A stretch of 64,000 nucleotides of DNA from Bacillus thuringiensis (GCF_001182785.1 NZ_CP012099.1:5144501-5208500), one strand, 5' to 3'; shown: positions 45,326 to 55,076, numbered from the stretch's first letter. The notes: a model not told the origin generated them from the letters alone. Numbers and translations are program-made.

Positions 45326-46235
45326 GCTGCTCACCCCTTGTGAGTTCAATAAATAAATCTTCTAGCGTAAATACAAGCTCCTTAACGCTATGTACATCTA
45401 TCTCATTTTCTACAAAGTTTTTATTCCAACTACTTATAGATGCAATATCCATGCGGCATAGTAATCGCTCGCCTTCTACACTCACTTCTCTTACTTCTTC
45501 GGCCGCTTCTAACATATCTTTCGCCTTAGAAATTGGTGTAACAATCCATTCTACACGATCACTTGCCGTTTTAATTAATTCTTCAACCTTGGCAACTGTT
45601 ATCATCTTTCCTTTATGAATAATAGCAACACGATCGCATATCATTTGCACTTCACTTAGCAAGTGACTTGAAATAAACACGCTCATATTTTCTTCTTTCA
45701 CAAGCTTATGTATAAATTCCCTAAGTTCTCTAATCCCAGCTGGATCTAAACCATTCGTTGGCTCATCTAATATAAGCAATTTAGGATTCCCAAGGAGCGC
45801 CTGCGCAATTCCAAGGCGCTGTTTCATACCAAGTGAGTATGTTTTTACCTTGTCATGAATTCTTTCATCCAAATGAACCATTTTAGCAATTTCAATAATA
45901 CGTTCATCTGATATATCACCTAACATACGAGCAAATTGCTTTAAATTTTCCCATCCCGTTAAATATGTGTACAACTCTGGGTTTTCAACGATACTCCCAA
46001 TTTGACGCATCGCTTCTCTGAAATTTTCCTTAATCGAATAACCACCGATAGAAATTGTACCTTCTGTCGCCTTAATTAATCCGACTAACATTCGAATGGT
46101 AGTCGTCTTTCCAGCACCATTTGGTCCTAAGAACCCGAACACTTCTCCTTGCTTTACATCAAAGGAAATATTCTCTACAAGAGTCTTCTTTCCAATTACC
46201 TTCTTCAAGTCTCGTACGGAAAGTATCGTCGTCAT
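45318..46235 (-). CDS. ABC transporter ATP-binding protein (drug/peptide exporter type)
   Basis: A 305-residue ATPase of the BcrA/NatA group. Walker A FLGPNGAGKTTTIRML, signature YSLGMKQRLGIAQALLG, Walker B LLILDEPTNGLDPAGI, switch His in ISSHLLSE, and a C-terminal regulatory extension (about 220-305). Its ATG overlaps the SGNH hydrolase stop by 4 bp (ATGA), and its end overlaps the permease start, so all three are translationally coupled. Confidence 0.94.
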   Translation of the reverse strand: MTTILSVRDLKKVIGKKTLVENISFDVKQGEVFGFLGPNGAGKTTTIRMLVGLIKATEGTISIGGYSIKENFREAMRQIGSIVENPELYTYLTGWENLKQFARMLGDISDERIIEIAKMVHLDERIHDKVKTYSLGMKQRLGIAQALLGNPKLLILDEPTNGLDPAGIRELREFIHKLVKEENMSVFISSHLLSEVQMICDRVAIIHKGKMITVAKVEELIKTASDRVEWIVTPISKAKDMLEAAEEVREVSVEGERLLCRMDIASISSWNKNFVENEIDVHSVKELVFTLEDLFIELTRGEQHA

Positions 46236-47041
46236 TTTACCCCTCCTTGTTCTAGTTTTAATTTACTTACAACATTTTGAACTAAACGTTCTGCCATATA
46301 CGTATAACCTACTTCGTTCGGATGAAAATGATCAGAGTATAATAAATCTTTCCCGCGGTTTTGGAATAAATCAAATGTCGGTGTAATATACACATTTTTA
46401 TCGTTTAGCGCTAACTTCTCTAAAGATGCATTCCAGTCCACAACGATGTTTGAAGACCCTTTTAAATCTTCTACATCTTCAAAAGGATTGTATAAACCAA
46501 GCCAAAAAATCGGACTATCTGTATTTAATTTACGAATTTCTTCTATAATTTTCTTCGCTTCATTTTGAAACGTTTCTGTATCAGGACGATACGTCTCTAA
46601 ATCTATTTTCCCGAGCGATTCCCAGCCTGGAAACAAATCATTCCCACCAATCGTTAACACGATTACATCTGCTTGCTTAATTGAATATTGAGCGCCACTA
46701 CTTTCAATTTGTTTTAATAAATCAGGCATTTTTGCACCACTAACTGCTAAATTTGTTAATGCAATTTTTTGCTTATAATCTTTTTGTAAATCTTCTTTCA
46801 TTCGCCCAACATAGCCAATTCCTTCTTTATCACCAACGCCACGCGTTAATGAATCACCTAAACTAACGATTTGTAACGTTCCCGTTTTCTTTTTCTCTTT
46901 CGCCACTACATCGGTCTTTTTAATTAAATTTGAAGCTTTCGGATTTAATACATCATTTACACCTGAAACAAAGCCATATGCAAATAAACAGAAAGATGCA
47001 ATTGTAATGAGTAGAATTACTTTTACTACTTTTGATCTCAT
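46232..47041 (-). CDS. Extracytoplasmic SGNH/GDSL-family hydrolase
   Basis: A 269-residue esterase/lipase-like protein. An N-terminal signal or anchor (residues about 6-28) precedes block I QIVSLGDSLTRGVGDKEGIGY (Ser), block III TIGGNDLF, and block V LYSDHFHPNEVGY (Asp, His). ATG 47041 lies after AAAGGGG and starts the signal; an upstream in-frame codon would bury it. Its close coupling to an ABC exporter suggests a role in envelope modification or resistance to a surface-active compound, not shown by sequence. Confidence 0.9.
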   Translation of the reverse strand: MRSKVVKVILLITIASFCLFAYGFVSGVNDVLNPKASNLIKKTDVVAKEKKKTGTLQIVSLGDSLTRGVGDKEGIGYVGRMKEDLQKDYKQKIALTNLAVSGAKMPDLLKQIESSGAQYSIKQADVIVLTIGGNDLFPGWESLGKIDLETYRPDTETFQNEAKKIIEEIRKLNTDSPIFWLGLYNPFEDVEDLKGSSNIVVDWNASLEKLALNDKNVYITPTFDLFQNRGKDLLYSDHFHPNEVGYTYMAERLVQNVVSKLKLEQGGVK

Positions 47042-47123
47042 ATCAAAACCCCTTTTAGCCCTCATAGATTGTCCATAATTATACCAAACGACATTTTGAA
47101 AAGCGATTTTCACACCTTCTCAA

Positions 47124-48101
47124 TTATGTCGTTTCTCTATCTACTAACTCTGGTAATAACTCTATATGCTTCACATCTAATTTCTCTTCATTAATTTTTT
47201 CATATAATAATTCAAACGCTTTCACTCCAACATTTTTACTAGAATGCGAAATCGTCGTTATACCCAATATATCTGCCACCTCTTGATCATCACACCCAAT
47301 AATCGTAATATCCTCCGGAATACGAATTCCTTGTTTTTTTGCTTCTGTAACCATCCCCGCTGCAATATGGTTACAAGATACAAGGAACGCCGTCGGTTTT
47401 ACTGACATATGAGCCCATTCTCTAATTACATTACGTCCATCTTCCACTGTAAAACAACCCTCAAATTTCCAGGTCTCTAACGGTGTTACGATACTCTGTT
47501 GAAGCGAATCTTCATACGCCTTCTTTCGTCTTTGGCTATTAACACTATTACTTCTTCCAATACAATATCCAATACGTGTATGACCGGCATCTATTAAGCT
47601 TTTCATCCCATGTGAAAATACTTTGTAGTAATCAATATGGACACTTGAAATGCACTTCGAATCTATTTCTTCACACATAACAATCGGGCCGAATTTCGTA
47701 TATTCTTCAAGCTTCTCCTTACTATTTGCCCGAGAACAAATAATAACCCCATCAAGCTTTTTCATTTTTAACATATTTAAAATTTCTAGTTCTCTTTCCT
47801 CGCTATAATTCGTCTGGCAAAGCATCATATTATAATTATTCTTTGCTGTTTCTTTTGATATTCCCTCGATAATAGCGCTATAATATTGATCATTTACGTG
47901 TGGCAATAAAACGCCAATTACATTCGTTTTTCCTTTCACTAAATGAATTGCATTCACGTTTTGCGTATAATTTAATTCTTCTATAATCGCTAAAATTTCT
48001 TTTCGTTTCTGTTCATTTACATACGGATGATTATTTAGTACACGTGAAACAGTTGAAACAGATACTCCAGCAAGTTCAGCAATCTTTCTTATATTTGTCA
48101 T
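47124..48101 (-). CDS. LacI-family transcriptional regulator
   Basis: A 325-residue repressor. HTH: RKIAELAGVSVSTVSRVLNNHPYVNE (residues 4-30), hinge, then a periplasmic-binding-like ligand domain (NVIGVLLPHVNDQYYSAIIEGI; IGCDDQEVADILGITTISH). It is divergent from the YczE-like gene across 97 bp containing a near-palindrome, so that gene is the likely target. The effector is unknown; no sugar operon lies nearby. AGGGG precedes the ATG. Confidence 0.93.
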   Translation of the reverse strand: MTNIRKIAELAGVSVSTVSRVLNNHPYVNEQKRKEILAIIEELNYTQNVNAIHLVKGKTNVIGVLLPHVNDQYYSAIIEGISKETAKNNYNMMLCQTNYSEERELEILNMLKMKKLDGVIICSRANSKEKLEEYTKFGPIVMCEEIDSKCISSVHIDYYKVFSHGMKSLIDAGHTRIGYCIGRSNSVNSQRRKKAYEDSLQQSIVTPLETWKFEGCFTVEDGRNVIREWAHMSVKPTAFLVSCNHIAAGMVTEAKKQGIRIPEDITIIGCDDQEVADILGITTISHSSKNVGVKAFELLYEKINEEKLDVKHIELLPELVDRETT

Positions 48102-48132
48102 CTCATTTTCCCCTTCTCACAAAAATTCTCCC

Positions 48133-48164
48133 TTGACCTGGTAAGCTTTCCACAATATATCCTT
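48133..48164 (+). promoter_or_regulatory. Promoter and LacI-type operator of the YczE-like gene
   Basis: TTGACC (48133-48138), 17 bp, then TATATC (about 48156-48161) make a SigA-like promoter. TGGTAAGCTTTCCA (48139-48152), symmetric at 12 of 14 positions, fills the spacer and is the likely site for the divergent LacI protein. Confidence 0.5.
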
Positions 48165-48192
48165 TCCTAGCAAATACATTTAGAAAGGATAT
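48157..48192. promoter_or_regulatory. Inverted repeat covering the YczE ribosome binding site
   Basis: ATATCCTTTC (48157-48166) and GAAAGGATAT (48183-48192) are perfect inverse copies 16 nt apart. The right arm contains the Shine-Dalgarno of the gene at 48199, so an RNA hairpin would mask it; as DNA it could be a second operator. Confidence 0.6.
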
Positions 48193-48198
48193 ACAACT

Positions 48199-48825
48199 AT
48201 GCTTCGATTCAAATTAGAATATATATTTTTCATTAGCGGTTTACTCATTCTTGCCATCGGTATTAATATGATGACGACAATTACTTCCTTTGGACTTAGT
48301 CCTTATGATTCCTTCTTTATTGCACTATATCAAAATTTTGGGATAAGTATTGGTTTTTGGATTTTCATGATTAACTTTGCCTTTACACTTATCGTACTCT
48401 TTTGGAATAAAAAACAAATTACAATCGGGACAATTGTAACGATGGTTCTTATTTCTCTTTTTGTTGATTGGATTGGTTCCATTACAACTATTATGGACGC
48501 TATCCGCTCTCTTCCAAAATATATAACACTTATTTGCGGAAATCTATTCGTTGGAGCTGGAATTGGTCTTTACGTCTCTACAAACCTTTGCGCAGCGCCT
48601 CAAGAAGCTTTCGTTTTAACGGTTGCTGAAAAGAAAAAATGGACGTTTAGAAGAACAGAGATTTCATTAGCCTTTTTATTTTTAACGTTAAGCTTTTTAT
48701 TAGATGGACCTATCTATTTTGGAACAATCATCTTATCCTTTACAACAGGCTGGATTATCCAAGCATTTATTCAAGTTGGTACGCAGATTTTAAATAGAAA
48801 AGAGCCTATTAAGCAAGCTGCTTAA
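48199..48825 (+). CDS. YczE/YyaS/YitT-family membrane protein
   Basis: A 208-residue protein with five hydrophobic segments and the family motif near the start (LLILAIGINMMTTITSFGLSPYDSF) plus LFVGAGIGLYVSTNLCAAPQEAF. YczE in B. subtilis is linked to surfactin export or activation, but the biochemical role is unsettled. The start has AAAGGA 9 nt upstream, inside an inverted repeat. It is probably controlled by the divergent LacI regulator. It ends inside a terminator stem. Confidence 0.85.
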   Translation: MLRFKLEYIFFISGLLILAIGINMMTTITSFGLSPYDSFFIALYQNFGISIGFWIFMINFAFTLIVLFWNKKQITIGTIVTMVLISLFVDWIGSITTIMDAIRSLPKYITLICGNLFVGAGIGLYVSTNLCAAPQEAFVLTVAEKKKWTFRRTEISLAFLFLTLSFLLDGPIYFGTIILSFTTGWIIQAFIQVGTQILNRKEPIKQAA

Positions 48826-48836
48826 TAGGCTCTTTC
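48799..48836. terminator. Bidirectional terminator between yczE-like gene and hom
   Basis: A perfect 17-bp stem (48799-48815 / 48819-48835), with the yczE-like stop codon inside the right arm and T runs on both strands. Confidence 0.88.
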
Positions 48837-48855
48837 TGTTTTATGGTAAGAGATA

Positions 48856-50151
48856 CTACTTAGCATCCCCTTCAATTCGATAGTTCGCTTTCAAACAATC
48901 TATTTCTTCATACCCTTGCAACGTATGTAGAATATAATCATAATCAGCAAGCGACGCACGATGCGTTACAATTACAATTTCAGCCTTTCCTTTCTCTTCA
49001 AGCGGCATTTGAATAATTTTCTCAAAACTAACTCCGCGCTCAGAGAACAATGAAGTAATTTTTGCAAATACACCAATTTCGTCTTTTACATGAAGTCTTA
49101 AAAACTTTTTCACGACAATTTCGTCTGGCTCTTTTAATACTTTTTGATATTGCGGGACTACAGCACTATTTCCTGTTACCCCTAATCTAATATTTTGCAT
49201 TACAGCAACTAGATCAGAAACAACAGCCGTCGCTGTCGGTAAACTTCCTGCACCTGGTCCATAAAACATCGTTTCTCCAACCGCTTCACCATACACATAC
49301 ACAGCGTTATATTCATTTTGTACCGCCGCAAGAGGATGTGTATTTGGCAGTAAAGTTGGTTCAACCGTAACCTCCAATTTTTCACCATCTCGTTTTGCAA
49401 GACCGATTAATTTAATTGTATAACCTAAGCTCTTACTGTATTCAATATCTTCCTCTGTAATAGAGGTAATTCCTTTTACTTTCACATCTCCAAGCTCTAC
49501 ATTTGTAGAGAAACCGAGAGTAGCTAAAATCGTCATTTTTCTTGCTGCATCTAAACCTTCTACGTCTGATGTTGGATCTGCTTCTGCAAATCCAAGTTGT
49601 TGGGCTTCTTTTAACACGTCGTTATATGCTCTCCCTTCGTCTGACATTTTCGTCAAAATAAAATTTGTCGTTCCATTTACAATTCCCATTACTTTCGTAA
49701 TAAGATCTGAAGAAAGTCCTTCTACGATACTGCGTAAAATTGGAATTCCCCCTGCCACACTCGCCTCATAGAATAAATCAGCCTTATTATCTTTTGCTAT
49801 CGCTAATAATTCAGCTCCATGTAATGCCATTAAGTCTTTATTTGCAGTTACAACATGCTTTCCGCTTTTTAAGGCTTGTAAAATATATGATTTTGCATCA
49901 TCAATGCCACCCATCACTTCGATGACAACATCAATATTTGGATTATCTAAAATTTCATTTGCATCTTGTGTTAATAGAGTAGAAGGTACCTCTACCTCTC
50001 TCTCTTTCTCAATGTTTTGCACTAATACTTTCGTTACCTTCACTGGACAACCTACTTGGTGTATGAGTCGTTCTTGATGATCCGTAATAATACGAACCAC
50101 ACCACTGCCAACTGTCCCAAGACCTAATAACCCAACTTGAATTTCTTTCAT
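48856..50151 (-). CDS. hom: Homoserine dehydrogenase
   Basis: A 431-residue enzyme that reduces aspartate semialdehyde to homoserine, the branch point for threonine and methionine. N-terminal NAD(P) fold VGLLGLGTVGSGVVRII, catalytic domain SVAGGIPILRSIVEGL to GFAEADPTSDVEGLDAARKM, and a C-terminal ACT domain (about 350-425; VKDEIGVFAKITSLFSERGVSF) for feedback control. ATG 50151 follows GAGGGG; a GTG four codons upstream in frame lies within that site. Homoserine made here feeds MetA encoded just upstream. Confidence 0.96.
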   Translation of the reverse strand: MKEIQVGLLGLGTVGSGVVRIITDHQERLIHQVGCPVKVTKVLVQNIEKEREVEVPSTLLTQDANEILDNPNIDVVIEVMGGIDDAKSYILQALKSGKHVVTANKDLMALHGAELLAIAKDNKADLFYEASVAGGIPILRSIVEGLSSDLITKVMGIVNGTTNFILTKMSDEGRAYNDVLKEAQQLGFAEADPTSDVEGLDAARKMTILATLGFSTNVELGDVKVKGITSITEEDIEYSKSLGYTIKLIGLAKRDGEKLEVTVEPTLLPNTHPLAAVQNEYNAVYVYGEAVGETMFYGPGAGSLPTATAVVSDLVAVMQNIRLGVTGNSAVVPQYQKVLKEPDEIVVKKFLRLHVKDEIGVFAKITSLFSERGVSFEKIIQMPLEEKGKAEIVIVTHRASLADYDYILHTLQGYEEIDCLKANYRIEGDAK

Positions 50152-50292
50152 AGTACTGTCCACCCCTCAAAAATTGTGTTTAGATGAAATTATATGAGTA
50201 AAAAATCTGAAAAACAATGTATTTTGAACATTCGGAAAAATATAAGTTAATCTTTACAAGGAAAACGTTGCCACGTGTTACACAATCTTTCT

Positions 50293-51198
50293 TTACAATA
50301 TATAAGGGGTTTCTTGATACACGTAATAATTCAACCAATTAGAAAACAATAAATTCCCATGACTCCTCCACCTAACAAGCGGCTTTTCATCTGGATTATT
50401 ATGTTTAAAATAGTTTTTTGGCACATCAATATTTAATCCCTTGTCACGATCTCGTTCGTATTCTTGTTTTAACGTCTCACAACTATATTCGCTATGTCCA
50501 AGGGCAAAAACTTGCCTTCCTTCTTGCCCAATAACAAGGTGAACACCTGCTTCTTCAGAGTTTGCTAACAATGTTAATTCTTTCACTTCTCTAATATCAT
50601 TCTCTCGTACTTCTGTATGACGAGAATGCGGAGCAAAAAACAATTCATCAAATCCTTGTAACAATTTCACATGTTGCTCGCAAACCTCATGTTCAAATAC
50701 ACCGAACATTTTTTCCTTAAGGGGATACTTTGGAACACCATAATGATAGTACAAGCCAGCCTGTGCCCCCCAGCAAATATGGAGCGTAGATGTTACATTC
50801 GTTTTTGAATACTCCATAATACGTTTAAGCTCTTCCCAATAATCTACTTCTTCAAAAGAAAGAGTTTCAACTGGTGCTCCTGTAATAATGAGCCCATCAA
50901 ATTTTTCATTTTCAATATCACGAAACGTTTTATAAAAGCTCGTTAAATGGTCCTGCGCTACATTACGAGACAGATGTGATTCCATATGAAGTAAATGAAC
51001 ATCTAATTGCAACGGTGTGTTTCCAATTAAGCGAAGTAATTGCGCCTCTGTGTCTTGCTTCGTTGGCATTAAATTTAATATAGCAATTTTTAAAGCGCGT
51101 ATATCTTGTGTTTCTGCTCGCTCCTTCGTCATTACAAAAATATTTTCTTTTTGCAACACTTTGCGAGCCGGTAAATCTTTATCAATTATGATCGGCAT
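50293..51198 (-). CDS. metA: Homoserine O-acetyltransferase (MetA type)
   Basis: A 301-residue MetA-family acyltransferase. The catalytic Cys142 lies in [11 protein letters not shown], and Glu111 (in [14 protein letters not shown]) is the residue that specifies acetyl-CoA instead of succinyl-CoA in the B. cereus enzyme. Product O-acetylhomoserine is the substrate of the sulfhydrylase encoded upstream. ATG 51198 follows GGAGG; it overlaps the metY end by 17 bp, indicating coupling. Expression should follow the SAM riboswitch before metY. A 141-bp gap separates it from hom. Confidence 0.95.
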   Translation of the reverse strand: MPIIIDKDLPARKVLQKENIFVMTKERAETQDIRALKIAILNLMPTKQDTEAQLLRLIGNTPLQLDVHLLHMESHLSRNVAQDHLTSFYKTFRDIENEKFDGLIITGAPVETLSFEEVDYWEELKRIMEYSKTNVTSTLHICWGAQAGLYYHYGVPKYPLKEKMFGVFEHEVCEQHVKLLQGFDELFFAPHSRHTEVRENDIREVKELTLLANSEEAGVHLVIGQEGRQVFALGHSEYSCETLKQEYERDRDKGLNIDVPKNYFKHNNPDEKPLVRWRSHGNLLFSNWLNYYVYQETPYIL

Positions 51199-52480
51199 GT
51201 GTTTTGCCTCCAACTAGAGCTGCTTCCAAATCTGCAATAATATCAGAAACATCTTCTATACCAACCGATAAACGAATTAAATCAGATGTAACACCAGCTA
51301 AACGCTGATCTTCAGCACTTAATTGTCTATGCGTCGTACTAGCAGGATGTATAACGCAAGTTCGTGCATCAGCTACGTGTGTTACGAGAGTTGCTAGTTT
51401 TACATTTGCGATAAATTCTTTTGCTGCTTCTAATCCCCCTTTAATCCCAAATGTTAAAACCCCACTAGCACCTTTTTTCAAATACTTTTGTGCTAACGAG
51501 TAATTTTCATTACTATCTAATCCCGGATAATTCACCCATTCAATACGTTCATGATTAGCAAGCCACTTAGCAACCGCGAGAGCATTTTCGCTATGACGCT
51601 CCATTCGTAAATGTAAAGTCTCTAAGCCAATATTGCTAATATATGCATTGAATGGGCTCATACAATTCCCATAATCTCTTAATAGCTGAACACGTGCTTT
51701 CACAATATACGCTGCTGCACCAAAGTTTTGAACGTAACTTACACCGTGATAACTTGGATCTGGTTCAACAAGCTCAGGATATTTTCCATTTGTCCAATCA
51801 AAGTTTCCACCGTCAATTACAATACCGCCTAAGGAGCTCGCATGCCCATCGATATATTTCGTCGTAGAATGAACAATAATATTCGCCCCATGTTCAAACG
51901 CTTGGCATAAATAAGGAGTTGCTAATGTATTATCAACGATAAAAGGTACCTCTAATTCTTTAGCGGCAGCTGAAAATTCTTTGAAATTTAAAACGTTCAT
52001 CGCTGGATTTCCTAATGATTCTGCATAAATGAGTTTCGTCTTGTCATTAGCAAGTGCCGCAATTTCATCTGCCGTTAAATTTGGATTAAAGAACGTAACA
52101 TCAATGCCAAGTTTACGCAAACTCACTCCAAATAAATTAAACGTTCCCCCGTAAACCGTTGAAGAGCAAAGCAAATGGTCTCCACTACTACAAATATTTA
52201 AAACTGCGAGCATAATGGCTGCTTGCCCAGAAGCCGTTGCAACAGCTCCTACACCGCCTTCTAAATCTGATAACTTCTGCTCAAATGCGGCTAGAGTAGG
52301 GTTTCCAATACGCGTATAAATATATCCTTCTGCCTCTAAGTTAAATAGGGCTGCTAAATCATCTGAAGTATCGTATTTATACGTTGTACTTTGATAAAGT
52401 GGTAAAACACGTGGTTCACCATTCTTTGGCGTATAGCCACCTTGCACACAAATCGTTCCTTTTCCCCATGATTCTCCCAT
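51182..52480 (-). CDS. metY: O-acetylhomoserine sulfhydrylase
   Basis: A 432-residue PLP enzyme of the Cys/Met metabolism family. It makes homocysteine from O-acetylhomoserine and sulfide. The PLP lysine lies in [18 protein letters not shown], and the Tyr/Arg phosphate contacts in [17 protein letters not shown]. The length (over 420) and the long insert near residues 230-270 separate it from gamma-synthases (about 380). AAGGAG precedes the ATG. First gene of the metY-metA unit, directly behind the SAM-I riboswitch. Confidence 0.95.
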   Translation of the reverse strand: MGESWGKGTICVQGGYTPKNGEPRVLPLYQSTTYKYDTSDDLAALFNLEAEGYIYTRIGNPTLAAFEQKLSDLEGGVGAVATASGQAAIMLAVLNICSSGDHLLCSSTVYGGTFNLFGVSLRKLGIDVTFFNPNLTADEIAALANDKTKLIYAESLGNPAMNVLNFKEFSAAAKELEVPFIVDNTLATPYLCQAFEHGANIIVHSTTKYIDGHASSLGGIVIDGGNFDWTNGKYPELVEPDPSYHGVSYVQNFGAAAYIVKARVQLLRDYGNCMSPFNAYISNIGLETLHLRMERHSENALAVAKWLANHERIEWVNYPGLDSNENYSLAQKYLKKGASGVLTFGIKGGLEAAKEFIANVKLATLVTHVADARTCVIHPASTTHRQLSAEDQRLAGVTSDLIRLSVGIEDVSDIIADLEAALVGGKTHADHN

Positions 52481-52504
52481 CTCTCATTCTCCTTTCTTTT
52501 ATAC

Positions 52505-52550
52505 AAAATAAAAAACTGCCCCTTTCCTGAAAACAAGAAAGGAGCAGTTT
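52505..52550 (-). terminator. Riboswitch expression-platform terminator
   Basis: On the minus strand AAACTGCTCCTTTC and GAAAGGGGCAGTTT form a stem followed by TTTTTTATTTT, 25 bp before the metY start. It should form when SAM is bound. Confidence 0.9.
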
Positions 52551-52573
52551 GAAAACACGCTCTAAAGGCTCTT

Positions 52574-52676
52574 TCTTATCTCTCAGGATTACTACCTGCA
52601 GGATTTGGCACAATTCCGTTATACGGCTGTTGCCAAGGTTTCATCGGGCCTGTCCCTCCACCTTTTCTTGATAAGA
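52574..52676 (-). ncRNA. SAM-I (S-box) riboswitch
   Basis: On the minus strand the aptamer reads CTTATCAAGA, GGTGGAGGGA, CGATGAAACC, TTGGCAACAG, GTGCCAAATCCTGCAGG and CCTGAGAGATAAGA, in the order and spacing of the SAM-I consensus. The first and last blocks pair as P1. High SAM favours the terminator at 52505-52550 and stops metY-metA. Confidence 0.96.
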
Positions 52677-52693
52677 CTATGCAATTACCGTTG

Positions 52694-52722
52694 ATTTTAT
52701 AGCAATAATTTCCTAATGTCAA
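52694..52722 (-). promoter_or_regulatory. SigA promoter of the riboswitch-metY-metA transcript
   Basis: On the minus strand TTGACA (52717-52722), a 17-bp spacer and TAAAAT (52694-52699) are near consensus and end just before the aptamer. Confidence 0.75.
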
Positions 52723-52998
52723 ACTGTTTTTCTGAATGTTCTAAAATAAACGTTAACAATTTCATATAAAGCAACAAAAGAAATATATTCTAATCTATTT
52801 CAAAAAAGACCTTTAAAAACCTCAAATCAGTCTATAAAATTAAATAAGTAATTTAACCTATAAATTCAAATTCTCCAAAATTTAGCCTACATGTTGAATA
52901 GGCGATCCTCTCAAAAAGATACTATATATATTCAATCCATTTTCCACTAGTATATTTCACTTTTTTCCCTACTAAGATTTACATAACGGAGGTATAAC
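52723..52998. other. AT-rich gap before the ClC gene
   Basis: About 275 bp without convincing coding frame, repeat or hairpin. It must hold the ClC promoter, which I could not place with confidence. Confidence 0.5.
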
Positions 52999-54228
52999 AT
53001 GACAGATAAAAAAGATATGCAGTACATACTTGCTCTATATGGCATTCTTCTAGGATCTATAGTAGGAGCTACAGTTTGGTTATTTTTAGTCACAATAAAT
53101 ATTGGAATCCACTTTATTTGGGGATACTTGCCTGAAGTTCTCTCTTTTCCCTCTTATTACACCCTTTGCGTAACAATAATTGGCGGGGTCCTCGTTGGTC
53201 TATCACAAAAATATTTCGGTACATACCCACGCCTTATGCCTGAAGTGATGACTGAATATAAAAAAACTGGTCGCATCGAATATCGCTTTGTCCATCGGGC
53301 TACTTTAACCGCGATTATTGTTTTAATTTTCGGTGCTAGTCTTGGTCCAGAAGCCGCACTAGTTGGAATTATAGGCGGACTTTGCACATGGGTAGGGGAT
53401 CGCTTTAAATTTGCCTTGAAGGGTATGGATGAGCTAACCGAGATCGGAATTGGCGCTACTTTAAGTGTCATTTTCAACGCACCATTATTCGGTTATTTAG
53501 CACCGAATGAAAATGAGGGAGAACAAATTGCTGCTTTTTCTAAAGGAAAAAAGGCGATTGTATACTTAGCTACTACCTTCGCAGGTTTTTCTGTTTATTT
53601 ACTACTGAGTAAACTCGATAATCGTGGATCCTTTATTGTTGATTTCGGGGAAGGTTCACTTTCTTTCAATGAATGGATCGCATTTCTTCCATTTGCTAGT
53701 ATCGGTGCTATAGTTGGTTTCTTTTATTTCAAGTTAGAATTCACATTAGAGAAGTTAATTCACCCTTTTAGAGAATACAAGCTGACACTCGGAATTCTCG
53801 GTGGTATTTTATTAGGAATTGCAGGAACTTTTCTTCCATACACATTATTTTCAGGGGAACATCAATTAAAAGAATTAGTTGTTGAATGGAGCCATTTATC
53901 TTTTTGGATACTACTTCTTTCAGGGATTTTAAAGTTGTGCATTACTGCCGTTTGTTTGAACACAGGGTGGCGAGGTGGACATATCTTCCCAATTATATTT
54001 TCTGGGTCAAGTATCGGATACGCTGTAGCATCTATTCTTCCTATAGATCCAGTAGCATCTGTTGCCATCGTAACGGCAGCAATTTCGAGCTATGCGTTAC
54101 GAAAGCCAATAGCTATAACATTACTATTACTTATGTTTTTCCCGCTTAATTTGCTATTGCCAATGCTTGGTGCAGCTGCTATCGGGAATGCCTTTCCACT
54201 TCCAAAACATAACGAAACTACAAATTAA
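52999..54228 (+). CDS. ClC-family chloride channel or H+/Cl- antiporter
   Basis: A 409-residue membrane protein with about ten or more helices of the voltage-gated chloride channel family. The ion-path motif GASLGPEAALVGIIGG carries the gating Glu, and GWRGGHIFPIIFSGSSIGY corresponds to the GGxFxP element. It lacks CBS domains. Antiport versus channel activity cannot be decided by eye. GGAGG precedes the ATG. It is monocistronic. Confidence 0.9.
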   Translation: MTDKKDMQYILALYGILLGSIVGATVWLFLVTINIGIHFIWGYLPEVLSFPSYYTLCVTIIGGVLVGLSQKYFGTYPRLMPEVMTEYKKTGRIEYRFVHRATLTAIIVLIFGASLGPEAALVGIIGGLCTWVGDRFKFALKGMDELTEIGIGATLSVIFNAPLFGYLAPNENEGEQIAAFSKGKKAIVYLATTFAGFSVYLLLSKLDNRGSFIVDFGEGSLSFNEWIAFLPFASIGAIVGFFYFKLEFTLEKLIHPFREYKLTLGILGGILLGIAGTFLPYTLFSGEHQLKELVVEWSHLSFWILLLSGILKLCITAVCLNTGWRGGHIFPIIFSGSSIGYAVASILPIDPVASVAIVTAAISSYALRKPIAITLLLLMFFPLNLLLPMLGAAAIGNAFPLPKHNETTN

Positions 54229-54230
54229 TC

Positions 54231-54273
54231 AAAATAGGCAGTGGGGACGAAAGCTCCACTGCCTATTTTTTTA
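54231..54273. terminator. Bidirectional terminator
   Basis: AAAATAGGCAGTGG/CCACTGCCTATTTT (54231-54244 / 54256-54269) with T run lies between convergent genes. Confidence 0.9.
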
Positions 54274-54969
54274 TTACACGCGCTGCTTTAATAACGCTTC
54301 TAACTCTTCAAAATTATGCACTTCATATGTCGGTATAATTCCACTATCATTTAATTTACTTTCTGGGTTAAACCAACAAGTATCAATTCCCGCTACATAT
54401 CCACCTTTAATATCGGCGCTTAATGAATCTCCAATAATCAGCCCTTCTTCAGGTGCAAAGTTAGGAATCCGTTCAAAAACATAATCAAAATACTCTTTCA
54501 TCGGCTTTTGAAAACCTGTATCTTCAGAAACAAAAACATCTTTAAACAATGAATGTAGCCCTGCATTACGCAAACGTTTATCTTGCGTCTTAGAAACACC
54601 ATTTGTCACTATATACAACTCATACTCCCCTTGAATTTGATTTATAAATTCAAACGCACCTTGCATGAGTTGATTTCCTTCTTCTAAGTAGCTTCGATAA
54701 TTATTTTCGAATAATATACCATCTGCTTCTTCTCCATACTCTTTAAACAACATAGAGAATCGTGTATTTACAACTTCATTGCGTGATAGTTCACCTTTTT
54801 CAAAAGCATCCCAAAGGCCTTTATTTATTTTTTTATAACGAGCCTCTATCTCGTCCGTTAAAGGGATCCCCTTCTCTTCAAAAAGCACCCGTAAAGCTAC
54901 TTTTTCAGCCTTCTGGAAATCTAATAATGTATCATCTACATCAAATAGCAATGTTTTATATTTTTTCAT
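54274..54969 (-). CDS. YjjG-type noncanonical pyrimidine nucleotidase (HAD)
   Basis: A 231-residue HAD hydrolase. Motif I LLFDVDDTLLDFQKAE, motif II LYIVTNGVSKTQDKRL, motif III Lys in DTGFQKPMKEYFDYVF and motif IV LIIGDSLSADIKGGYVAGIDTCWFNP match the YjjG/YfnB family, which dephosphorylates nucleoside monophosphates including modified pyrimidines. A helical C1 cap lies between I and II. The upstream sequence GAGTGTG gives a moderate ribosome site. Divergent from the Crp-family gene. Confidence 0.92.
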   Translation of the reverse strand: MKKYKTLLFDVDDTLLDFQKAEKVALRVLFEEKGIPLTDEIEARYKKINKGLWDAFEKGELSRNEVVNTRFSMLFKEYGEEADGILFENNYRSYLEEGNQLMQGAFEFINQIQGEYELYIVTNGVSKTQDKRLRNAGLHSLFKDVFVSEDTGFQKPMKEYFDYVFERIPNFAPEEGLIIGDSLSADIKGGYVAGIDTCWFNPESKLNDSGIIPTYEVHNFEELEALLKQRV

Positions 54970-55076
54970 AAATTCATCACACTCTCTTTTCTACAAAAAC
55001 AAATTTACATCAATCGTATCATTCCTTCTTGTAAAGATAATAGGAGATATCTCATACTATAAATAGGGGTGAAAAT

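Noticed and set aside
48036..48051. Second parS-like sequence TAGTACACGTGAAACA
   Set aside because: Two mismatches, and the bases encode the conserved V-S-R-V of the LacI helix-turn-helix, which explains the similarity.
50260..50285. CACGTG-containing sequence before hom
   Set aside because: Shares only the core with parS and shows no usable dyad.
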